Of a stretch of DNA of 64,000 nucleotides, positions 51,901 to 63,900 are shown in pieces (the first letter of the stretch is position 1; the number at the start of each line of letters is the position of its first letter). Source of the DNA: Limnohabitans sp. T6-5 (GTDB taxonomy: Bacteria; Pseudomonadota; Gammaproteobacteria; Burkholderiales; Burkholderiaceae_C); the NCBI RefSeq assembly GCF_003063315.1, contig NZ_NERV01000003.1:744001-808000 (forward strand), written 5' to 3'. The notes beneath the pieces were generated by a model. The model had not been told where the DNA came from and ran no database searches. It saw nothing but the letters and a program-made list of their open reading frames with translations. The position numbers and the translations under genes were made by a program.

Positions 51901-54900
51901 GGCAAATACAGTTTTAATTTTGAGCGTCCAGACTTGAGCCCCTTGCCCGCAGACGGCCCCTACCAATGGGTGCTGCAAAGCCTGGACAAGTACGGCAACG
52001 TCTCGACCGGTAACACGCTGGTGCAACTGGAGCTGGACAGACAAGCGCCACTGCCGATCCTGAACAGCACGGGGGCGCTGAGCGACCGGGTGATCAATGC
52101 GGCCGAAGCGGCGGCAGGCACAGCCATCAGTGGCAAAACCGAGCCGAACTTGGACGTGACGGTGACGCTGAAGCAAGGTTTGAATGAATGGACTTTCCAG
52201 ACCCAGGCCAATGCGCAAGGGGACTGGGCCTATACCCTGAGCAAGACCGATTGGACCAAGCTGCAAGAAGGCGCAGCCACGCTGATGGCCCGCAGCCAAG
52301 ACGGTGCGGGCAATGTGGGGCTGTCCAACGAGTTGAACTTTGAAGTGCACGCGACGCCGCCCGCAGCGCCGACGGCGGTGATGGACAAGACAGGCACGAG
52401 TGCGGTGCAGACCAACGACAGCACGCCGGGCTTTACGGGCAAGGGCCCGGCAGACGGCAAAGTGCGCTGGGTGCTGGATGCCAACCATGACGGCAAGATC
52501 GACGCGAACGAAAGTGTGTTTGAAGTGGGCGTCGGCTCGGACAGCCATTACCTCCATATCCTGAACGCCTTGACCGCAGATGGGGCCTACCAATGGGTAC
52601 TGCAAAGTGTGGACAAGTATGGCAACGTCTCGACGGACACCACCTTGGTGCAGCTGGAACTGGACAGACAAGCGCCAACCCTGAGCCTGAGCACTGTGGC
52701 GGCCTTGGATGATCATGTGATCAATGCGGCTGAAGCCGCAGCGGGCACGGTCATCAGTGGCAAGACGGATCCGAGTCTGAGCGTGACGGTGACGCTGAAA
52801 CAGGGCTCGCAAGAGTGGCAGTTCGACACCCAGGCCAATGCGCAAGGAGATTGGACCTGTACCTTGAGCAAAGACGATTGGGCCAAATTGCTGGAAGGCA
52901 CAGCCACGCTGAGCGCGAGCAGCAAGGACGCTGCTGGCAATGTGAGTCAGGTGAGCTTGCCCGACTTTGACGTGCATGTGACGCCGCCAGATGCGCCGAC
53001 TGCAGTGATGGACAAGACGGGCACGAGTGAGGTGCAGACGAACGACAACACGCCGGGCTTCACGGGCACGGGCCCGGCAGGAGGCAAAGTGCGCTGGGTG
53101 CTGGACAGCAACAGCAACGGCGTGATTGATGGCAGCGAGGGGGCACGTTCATTCGACGTGAGCGTAGGGTTGGATGGCAAATACAGTTTTAACTTTGAGC
53201 GTCCGGGCTTGAGTGCTTTGCCTGCAGACGGTGACTACCAATGGGTGCTGCAAAGCGTGGACAAGTACGGCAACGTCTCGACCGGTAGCACGCTGGTGCA
53301 ACTGGAACTGGACAGCCAGGCCCCCACGCTGAGCCTGAACAGCGTGGCAGAGCTGAACGACAAGTTGATCAATGCGGTCGAAGCGGCGACAGGCACAGTC
53401 ATCAGCGGCAGGACAGATGCGAACCTGGACGTGACGGTGACACTGAAACAGGGTTCGCAAGCGTGGCAGTTCCAAACCAAGGCGGGTGTGGATGGTGTCT
53501 GGACCTACACCTTGATCCAGACCGACTGGGCCAAACTGCAAGAAGGCGCAGCCACGTTGATCGCCAGCAGCAAAGATGCGGCGGGCAATGTGAGTCAGGT
53601 GAGCTTGTCCGATTTTGAAGTCCACATAAACCCCCCGGCAGCGCCGACCGCTGTGATGGACAAGACGGGCACAAGTGCGGTGCAGACCAAGGACAGCACG
53701 CCGGGCTTCACGGGCATGGGTCCGGCAGGGGGCAAAGTGCGCTGGGTGCTGGACGGCAACAACGACGGCAAGATCGACACCAGCGAAACCGCAGTGTTTG
53801 ACGTGAGTGTTGGGGCAGACGGTCAATACAGCTTTACTTTTGAGAGCATGAGCTTGCCGCCCTTGCCTGCAGACGGTGCTTATCAATGGGTGCTGCAAAG
53901 TGTGGACAAGTACGGCAACGTCTCGACCGGCAGCACGCTGGTGCAGCTGGAGTTGGACACCGTGCGCCCCGTTCAGACACTGAACATCGTGGCAGAGTTG
54001 AGCTACAACGTGATCAACGCAGCTGAAGCGGCGGCAGGCACAGCCATCAGTGGCAACACCGAGCCGAACCTGGACGTGACGGTGACGCTGAAGCAGGGTT
54101 TGAATGAATGGACTTTCCAAACCCAGGCGAATGCGCAAGGAAACTGGACCTATACCCTGAGCAAGGACGATTGGGCCAAGCTGCAAGAAGGCGCAGCCAC
54201 GCTGAGCGCCAGCAGCAAAGACGGTGCGGGCAACGTCGGGCAGTCCAGCGAGTTGAGCTTTGAATTGCATATGACGCCGCCAGCGCTGCCGACAGCGGCG
54301 ATGGACAAGACGGGCACGAGTGCGGTGCAGACAAAGGACAGCACGCCAGGCTTCACGGGCACAGGCCCTGCAGACGGCAAAGTGCGCTGGGTACTGGACA
54401 GCAACAAGGACGGCAAGATCGACGACAACGAAACCGTTGCCTTTGAAGTAGACGTAGACGCCTACGGCCAATACAGCACCAGCCTGGCCACTTTGCTTGT
54501 AGACGGCAAGTACCAATGGGTGCTGCAAAGTGTGGACAAGTACGGCAACGTCTCGACAGGCAGCACGACCGTGGCTCTGGAACTGGACACGCAAGTGCCG
54601 GTGCTGGGGCTGGATGCGGTGACAGGCGACGACAAGATCGGGTATCAGGAGTTTGTGGCCGACACGGGCATTGTGTTGACGGGCCAGGGCGAAGCCAAGG
54701 GCGTTGTCGTGCTGACCCTGTCGCAAGGCAGCGTCAAGACCACGCTTGACAATGTGCGGGTGGATGACTCAGGCCATTGGTCGGTCACGGTGAGCAAAGC
54801 GCAGTGGGCAGCTTTCAGCTCAGGACAAGTGACGGTGTCAGTGGCTCAGACGGACGGCGCAGGCAATGTGGCCACACCTGTGGAGCGCAGTGTGCCCATT

Positions 54901-57900
54901 CGCACCACCGCTGTAGCACCCGTGACCAGCATGGTGCTGGCAGACGGCCAGGACACCGGACGTGATGCCAGCGACGGCGTGACCTACATCGCAGCCCCAC
55001 AGATCAAGGTGTCTGCATCCCCCAACAGCTGGGTGCGTTTGGTGCGCGATGCCAACACGGACGGTATTTTGCAAGCCAGTGATGTGGTCTTGGCTGAGTT
55101 GCAGACCGATGCGTCGGGCCATGTGGTCTGGAGGCCAAGCTCAGCGCTGGGTGAAGGGGTGCAACACATCCTGGCCTTGGGCTGGGACCCGGTCTCGGGC
55201 AGTTATTCCAATGCGGACCTCACGACCGGACAGGTGTCCAACGTGACCGCGCGGCTCATGCTGACCATTGACACGCAGGCGCCGGGGGCGCCCACCCTCA
55301 ATGCGGTGGCGGGTGACAACACCATCATTTTGACCGAGAGCCTGACCGATCAGTTGGTCAGCGGCACGGCGGATGCCCTGGCCGATGTGACCTTGACCTG
55401 GAGCCGGGGTTTGAATCCGGTCACGGTGCGTGCAGACAATTCGGGGCATTGGCAATACACCCTGACGCCCGCTTTGATGAAGGCTTTGGGTGGGGGTGTG
55501 GTGACCGTGACGGTCAGTCAAGCCGATGTGGCTGGCAACGTGGGTACGGGTACGGGCTCTGCGGTGATCACGCTGGACACGTCCGATTTGCCAGCCCCTT
55601 ATGGATTGGCGCTGGATGCTTCGCTCGATACGGGCCGCAGCCATACAGATCATGTGACCCGGACAACGCAGCTGACTGTGACGGGACACAGCGGTGCGGG
55701 CAACACGATCGAGGTGTTCGATGACCGCAATGACAACGCAGTGATGGATGACGGGGAGTCGCTGGAAGCCGCGACGGCCGATGCGCAAGGTCTTTTCAGC
55801 GTGAGCCACACGTTTGCTGTGGATGGCAGTTTCAATCTGCGAGCCATCGCTCAAGATACGGGGGGCAAGGTGAGCGGAGCCAGTCAGGCCTTGGGCGTGA
55901 CGGTGGACACTCAGGTCAATCCAGTGAACGATTTGCGGGTCTCTGACAATGACCGCATCAATCTGGCCAAGCGCAGCAGTGGGGTCAATATCAGCGGCAC
56001 CGGTGAGGCTTTGGCAGATGTCTCTGTGTTGTTCAAGGATGAAGGTGACCACCTCTTGCTGACGGTTGTCGGGCGAGTCGATGCCCAACACGCGTGGTCT
56101 GTGACCCTTACCCCGGCGCAAATTGAGCTTTTGGGACAAGGGCGGCTGCATGCAGAGGTCACTCAGACCGATGTGGCCGGCAACGTGTCGCAGGTACAAA
56201 CACACGAATTTTTTGTGGATACGGTGCCTCCGGATGAGCCCTTAACGGACAGGGTTCAAGCTGCTTTGGAATGGAATGCCAGCACTGAGTTGGCGGGAGG
56301 ACTGAATTGGCAGGAGTTGGCCGATGGCACGACCGTCGCCGTTGCCTTGCCTGCTAATTTGGGGGAGGGCGGCGTGGTCGTGCTGGCTTGGGGTAACCAG
56401 CAGGTGCGCTACAGCGTTACGGCAGAAGAGCTGGCCGCTGGTGTGGCTCAAGTGTTTGTGCCGGCCACCACCATTGTGGCGGCGGGCGACAACAGCGCCT
56501 TGAATGTCAGTGCCTTGTTTGAAGATGCTGCAGGCAACACGGGTCCGTGGAATGGCAGTCAGGTTCAAGCCTTTCAGGTTTTGAATGGGTTGTCGGTCAG
56601 CTTTTCAGAGCGGCCACCCGGCATGATTCCCGTGTCTGAAGACTATGGTCGGGTATTGAGCAGCACCTATTACACCCACAAAACGCAGGATTTTCGGATT
56701 CAATTGTCCGGGGCCGCAGGCAGCACCGTGGTGATTTATGAGGGCAGTCAATATGTTGAAGGGCAAGCACTGACCCGAGTCCAGCTCGACAGTTCTGGTC
56801 AAGGCGTGGCCATACTTTCTCTGTCTGAAGGCAGTCACACCCTTCAAAGCTTTGCCACTTTGCAAGGGGTGAGCGCACCTACATTACAAAGCACGCTTTC
56901 GGTCGTTGTGGACACCGCCGTGCCTGCATTGCCCGTGGTGACGACTTACGACGACAAAGTCAATGCGGTGGAGCGTGACGCGGGTGTCTTGGTCAGCGGT
57001 ACGGCAGAGCCCAATGCCGAGGTGAAGTTCAAATTGGTGAACTCCCGCACAGATGTGGTGGGCCAGGAATACACCGTGTTGACCGATGGCGCAGGTCAAT
57101 GGTCGACCCGCATCACCGTGGGGCAATGGGCGGAAGTGGGTGATGGGCCTTTGTCGCTGCGCTTGACGCAAACTGACCTCGCGGGCAATACCAGTGACCC
57201 ACAATCAGTGAACATCACCCTGGACACGACGGTGTTGGCGCCTACCGTCAACAGTGTCTCGGGCAATGATTGGGTCAATGCGCAAGAGATGGGGGATGGT
57301 TCGGTCGCCTTGAGTGGTGGCAGTGAAGCCTTGGCTTGGGTCTCGATCGCGGTGGCCGGGTCATCGGGCACATACAACACTTCGGTGCGTGCTGATGCGA
57401 ATGGTTTTTGGTCGGTGCCTTTGAATCCTTCGGTTTTGCGTGACAAATTGGGCGAAGGCTCTGCCACTGTCAGTGCCAGCCAAACCGATGCAGCGGGCAA
57501 CGTGTCGGTGCTTGTTAACCATGTTTTCAAAATTGACACGGTGGTGGATGCCCCTGTGCTGGACGCCATCAGTGGTAACAACATCGTCAACGCTGTCGAG
57601 GCTGCTCAAGGGGTGGTGGTCAGTGGCTCAGGGGAGTCGGGGGCGACGGTTCAGGTGATTTTTTCCAAAGGCAGTCTGGCTTTGCCTGCCCGCTCAGCGC
57701 TGGTGGGCAGTGGCGGTCGGTGGCAATTGAATCTCAGCAGCGATGAGTTTCAGCTTTTGGGGGATGGGGCTTGGTCGGTGGCGGTTTCGCAAACCGATCT
57801 GGCGGGCAACGTGTCCTCGGTGACTTCGGGCACATTGACTGTGGACCGGACACCCATTGCCGGTTCGGTGCAGGTCAATGCGTTGAGTACGGATGACGTG

Positions 57901-60900
57901 GTGTCGTTTGCCGAGCAAGGCAGTGATTTTGTCGTGACGGGCACCGGGCCAGCGGGAACGCAGGTTTACTTGAGTTTGCAAGGCAGTTTGGGGAGCGTGA
58001 AACTGGAGGCTTTGGTGGTCAACACGCAAGGTCAATGGCAAGCCACACTGACGAGCGTTCAGATGCGCTCTATTTTGGGCAGTGGACCGGTTCAGGTTCA
58101 GGCTTGGGCTGTGGACCCTCAAACCGGGGACCGATCCACGCAGGTCAATACAGTGGTCGAGCACACCTTTGTTCTGGAAGACCTGGAGCCTACACCCTCA
58201 GTCAACCAGATTGGCGGGGATGGCTACATCAATGCCCTAGAGGCGGCCGCCGGGACGGTGCTTACAGGGACGGGAGTGGCCGGACATTTTGTTTCTATCC
58301 AATTGACCGGTGCAAATGGCAACATCAGTCGCCTTGTGCAGGTGGGCCAAGACGGCAGCTGGCAAATCCGTTTGGGTTTTTCAGACCTTCAGACGCTGGG
58401 GGAAGGCGCTGTCCAGATTCAAGCCGTGCAGCGCAATGGTTTGACGGGTGGCGCTCAGACTTCTTTGCCAGCGACGCAACAATTTGTCATGGATACCGAG
58501 GCGCCGAACAGTCCCCACAGCAGTGATGCAGTTGCTGCGCAAAGCTACAACGCAAACCATGCGCTGGCGGGCGGTGTGACGCCGGTTGAAGCTGCGGCGG
58601 GTGTGAAAGTGGCCGTGCCACTGCCCGCCAATGCCCGAGCGGGTGACACACTGGAGTTGCTCTGGGGTGCTCAAGTGGTGGTTCATGTGCTCACGGCGAC
58701 TGAATTGGCGGCCATCACAGGCGGCGATGCGCAGCAGATATTCATCACGGTACCCGGCAACACCATCGCACGTCAGGGGGATGGCTCGGTGGATATCCAT
58801 GTCCGGGTCACCGATTTGGCAGGCAACGTGGGCGATCCATATTTGCTGGTTTCTGGTGTGGCGGTGGATGCGCCGCCCCTGGCGCCGCAAATCGACGCAG
58901 TGATGACCGACGGTTATGTGAATCTGGCCGAATTCACCGCAGACCAGACCACGCCAGGCAGCATTTTGATCTCGGGCACCTCATCGAGTAATGGGGCCGT
59001 GACGGTGGAATTGAGTCGTACGGGGACCCTCATCAAAATCACCCTCCAATGCACCGCAGTTGGTGGCATCTGGACCGTGCCTGTCAGCCAAACTCAGCTC
59101 CTTGATCTCGGAGAAGGCACCATTGACATGGCTGCGTACTTGATCGATGCCGGTCTTGTTCAGTCGGCCACGAGCAATGGCAGCTTTGTGTTTGACAAAA
59201 CCTTGCCTGCATCCGTGCTTGATGTGAATATGCAGGCTGCGCAGGTGCAAAACGCTCGCGGTGAGCTGGCGGGTGGTTTGATTGTCATGCCGGATAACCA
59301 CAATTTGACCGAAGCCACTGACGGCACCGTGGTGCATGTCGGTTTGGCCAGCGACGCGCAATCGGGCGATGAGGTGGTTCTTTATTGGGGCAGTAGTTCA
59401 GGTGCCGGTGGCTTGGAAGTGCGCACCAAATTGACCCAGACCGATGTGAACCAAGGCTTTGTGGCGGTGACTGTGGCGGAGTCTGTCATCACTCTGGCGG
59501 GCGATTCGAGCAGTTTGCGAGTTGAGGCCCGATCCGTTGACCGTGCAGGTAACGAAGGCGAGCGTTTCCTGGTCTGGACCGGCACGGTCGATGCCTTGCC
59601 TGAGGCACCGACCGTTACAGCTGTGGCGACAGATGGACTGGTTAATCTTCTGGAAAGCCAGGCCGATGTACTCATCGAGGGTGCGGCCACCGTGGGGCAG
59701 GTGGTGACCGTCAAGATCGTGGTGGGCACTGCCATCAAGCTGCAGAAAACAGCCACCGCAGTCGATGTGAATGGCCACCCCTATTGGTCGGTGTCTTTGA
59801 CGCCTGGTGACATAGTCACCCTGGGTCAGGGTACGTTTGAGATTCAGGCCTACCAGACGGACGGCACGGGCAATCCTTCCAAGGTGGCGAGCAGCCGATT
59901 TGTGATCGATACAGTGCCGCCTGCGCCCCCCACCCTCGACGCAGTGACCGCTGACAACCGCGTCAGCTACGCCGAGTCTCAGTCTGGAGTGAAATTAACC
60001 GGCACGGGTGAGCCTGGCGCCTCCATCAGTCTAAAACTGTCGGATCAGTACTCGCATCGGGTGAGCAAAAGCAATGTCGTCGTCGATGCGAACGGCGCGT
60101 GGACAGTCTCTGTGCTGGCGGCTGACTTTGCTGGATTGGATCAAGGAACATTGCAAATTGCAGCGGTTCAAGCCGATGCGGCGGGCAATGTCTCGACAGT
60201 CACGCAAAAAACTTTGACCTATGTGTCAGTGCCGGTCAGTGTGCCGACCATTGTCAGCGTCAGTGGTGTCAGTGGCAGTGACATCTATTTCAATGCCCAA
60301 GATCAGATCAACGCAAGCGGCAATTTGGTCGTGAGTGGCTCGGGTGAATCGGATCATCAACTTCGTCTGGATGTCCGTGTGGCCGGTGTGGCCTATGACG
60401 TGCCGTCGGTGACTGTGGGTGCTAACGGCTTGTGGAGCGTCGTTCTCACTGCGGCAGATTTGAGCCGAATCGGGCAAGGCGTGACGCAACTCCAGGCGGT
60501 GCAAATCAATGCCGCGGGGGATGAATCCTTGCCTCAGATCTTTGACACTTTTGTCATTGATACCCTGGCTCCGCAGCTCAATGTGGCGCAGATAACCGCC
60601 AATGGACTCAATGGCAATGCCAAAGAAGACGATGTGATCACCGTGACGGTGCAATTGTCCGAGGCTGTGACCGTGACTGCCCTGCCCCAAGTGGCATTGC
60701 AATTGGGGGCACAGACGGTATACGCCCAGTACAACGCAAGCGCCAGTCAGTTGGCGGGCAGCAACCGCGCTGTCTTTACCTACAAAGTTGTGGCCGGTGA
60801 TACAGACACCGACGGTGGCGTGGCTTGGGCGGCCCAGTCAGTCGACTGGAAGGGCGCTCAGGTGCAAGACGCGGCAGGCAACCCGGCCGGTACAAGCATT

Positions 60901-63900
60901 TCACAGGTGCTGGCTAACACGGTGCGGGTGGACACATCGGCCCCTAATGCACCAAGCATTGATGGCTTGGTGAGTCCGTCGGGTGGGGCAGATGGCGCCG
61001 TGGCTGCTTCCTCATTGGGGGGCGACTACATCAACAAAGTCGAGGCCAATCAGAACCAGGTGGTGGTCAAGGTCAATTTGGTGGGCACCAATGCTTTGGC
61101 AGGCGACAGTCTGCAAGTGTTTTGGGGCGGTCAGCAGGTCAGTCCCAAGACGCTTCTGGCTGGTGAGATCACTCAGGGCTTTGCTTGGGTCACCGTGCCT
61201 GCCAGCACCATTGGCAGTGCAGAAAGCACGGTGGACATTACAGCCAGGCTGGTGGATTTGGCCGGGAACGTTTCAGGCGTTTTGGTGGGCATTCCGGTGA
61301 AGGTGGACACCATCGCCCCGGGTGCATTAACGATGAACACGGTATTGAGTGATGACCGGGTGTCTGCGGTCGAGGCGCTGTCGATGTTGGGCTTGGGTGC
61401 GGGTGTTTCTTCGGCGCAGGATGTGACCGGTTCGGGCGTGGTGGTCGGGGTCACCTTGAATGCGGTGGTCCGCCAAAACGGCCATTCGTACAACTTGACG
61501 CCCGTGAACAATGGCACCACTTGGTCCATCAAGGCCGGTGATTTGGGGCAGGTCATTGCCCAGCTGGATGATGGCTCTTGGGATCTGGTCGTCACCCAAA
61601 CCGATGCCGCCGGGAACGACAGCACACAGACCGTGCGCAGTGTGCAGCTCGATCGAGATGTGCCTTCCGCCCCCACGATCCTGTCTGTGCCTGCAACGCT
61701 TGATGGCTGGATCAATCTGGTCGATGCCAACAGTGGTGTGCTGGTGAATGTTTCCTTGGCCGGAACGCGCGCCAAGGCGGGTGATGCCTTGGTGATTTCA
61801 GGCTTTGCCACCGACTACCAGGTGGTCTTGAAAACCACCGATCTGGCTGCGCAGCAGATCGCCGTGCTCGTTCCAAAAGACCTGGTGTTGCAAGCGACAG
61901 GTGCTACCCCTCAAACGCTCAACATCACCGCGCACATTGAGGACACCGGCGGCAATATGTCCGCTGCGTCCAATGTCGTCGGAGTGAAGCTCGACACCAT
62001 CATCTTGACGCCAGTGGTTGTGGCAGCAGCATTTGCCGATGGCATCACATCTGCTGAAGCCAGCATGGTCACTGGTCAAGTATTTTCAGGCAGTGGTGTG
62101 GAGGCTGGCGCTTCGGTGGTGATCACGATGCAAGGCGCTTTGGGCGACAGCTTGCGCTTTCCCACCACGGGCCAGGCCGACGGCACTTTTTCCGTCACCG
62201 TCATGCCCTCGGATTTTCGGGTGCTGGGTTCAGGCACAGTGGCTTACACGGTCGTACAAACCGACAAGGCGGGCAACGTTTCGACCTCCACCACAGGCTC
62301 GTTCAATGTGGTCTTGACTTTGCCGCCACCGAGCCTTTTTGACATGACGGGCGACAACCTCATCAATGCGGCAGAAGCCTCTGCGGCGCAAACTTTGTCA
62401 GGATTGGCCAGTGCCGGGGCACAGGTCAAGATCCGGTTTTTCGATGCATCGACCAACACCGAATACTTGTCTGAAAAGACCGTGACAGCAGCTGCATCCG
62501 GCACCTGGTCCTTGTCCTTGACTGCGGCCGATATCCAAACCCTGTCACCCAGCGGTGCGGCAACCATCCTGATCAAGGCGCAACAGAGCTTGAACAATCA
62601 GCTGTCGGATCAGGCCACTTTGAGTGTTCTGATTGATCGGGTGCCACCGGCTGTGTCGGGCGCGGTGAGCTTGTTTGATGCCAATCTGGACGGCGCGAAA
62701 AACGATGGCTTGGTGCTGACCTTCACTGAGCCCGTGCGCTTCAGTGATTTGAACGCCTTGTCAAAGTTTGTGTTGCCGACAGGGCGAACCTGGGGCACGG
62801 GAGCCCGCCTGGAGGCCAGTCAATCGCAGACCCTCAATGGCGCCGAGTATGCGGCCGTGGTGAAAATTTTCCTGGGCACGGGGTCCAATCTGGCGGCGGG
62901 TGACACCATCACCCTGTCCAGTGCGCAGGTGGTTGATGTGGTGGGCAACACGGCCTTGTCCAATGCCGTGTTCACTGTGCCGAGTCTGCTCATTCCTGGC
63001 ACGCCAACGCCACCCGTGACGATTGCCACAGACAACCGCATCAATGCCACCGAGTTGACTCAAACCACAGCCGTGGCGTTCACCCACTCGGCAGCAACAG
63101 CCGGAACGCAGTTGGTGGTTTACCTTGACGGTGTCGTGGTCAAGCGGCAGGACATGACCCCCAACACCACCAGCACATCGGTGACCCTGACTTCGGCAGA
63201 ATGGGGGGCGGTGTCGGGTCAGAAGTCTTTGGTGGCTCAAATTGTCAACCCCACCACCGGCGCCACAGGCGCCTATTCCGCACCCAAACCCATTGCGCTG
63301 GATTTTGCGGTGGAGAGCTCTGTCCAATTGAACGCGGTCTCAGACACGGGCACTGTGGGCGCATTCGATGGCGGAGACAAGATCAGCCTGGTCTTCAAAG
63401 AGGCCGTGAATCTGAGCACAGCAGCCTTGCCCGCAGGACTGAGTGCGAGCAGTCTGGTGGCGGTGGATGGCATCAAGCAAGTGGGCGATACCAACACCTA
63501 CGCCACGACTTGGCAGGTGACCCTGGGCACTGGCACGACTTTGCAAGCGGGTCAGATCGTGAACTTGAATGCAGTGCGTGACATGGCGGGCAATACGGCC
63601 ACCTTGAGCACCACCGTCAGGGCGGATGTGTTCACGCCCAACCCCACGCTGGTGATTGACACGGTAGCGGGCAACAATGTGCTGGATGCCAGCAAAAAAT
63701 CGGCCGGTGTTTCGGTCACTGTTCAGTTGACGGGCGCCAAGGCGGGCGATGTCATCCAATTGACGATGGACGGCGAGGTGGTGGGCACGGCCACTGTTCA
63801 GACCACTGGCCAAAGCAGCGCAGCTTTCAGCCTGGCTGCGGGCAGTTGGGGCGGAGATGGCGAGCGTGTGCTGCATGCCAATCTGGTCCGTGCAGGCCAG

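Noticed and set aside
53149..54726. A 525-codon minus-strand open frame with internal repeats
   Set aside because: It lies opposite the adhesin tandem repeats and mirrors their period; the plus frame has clear Ig-like motifs.
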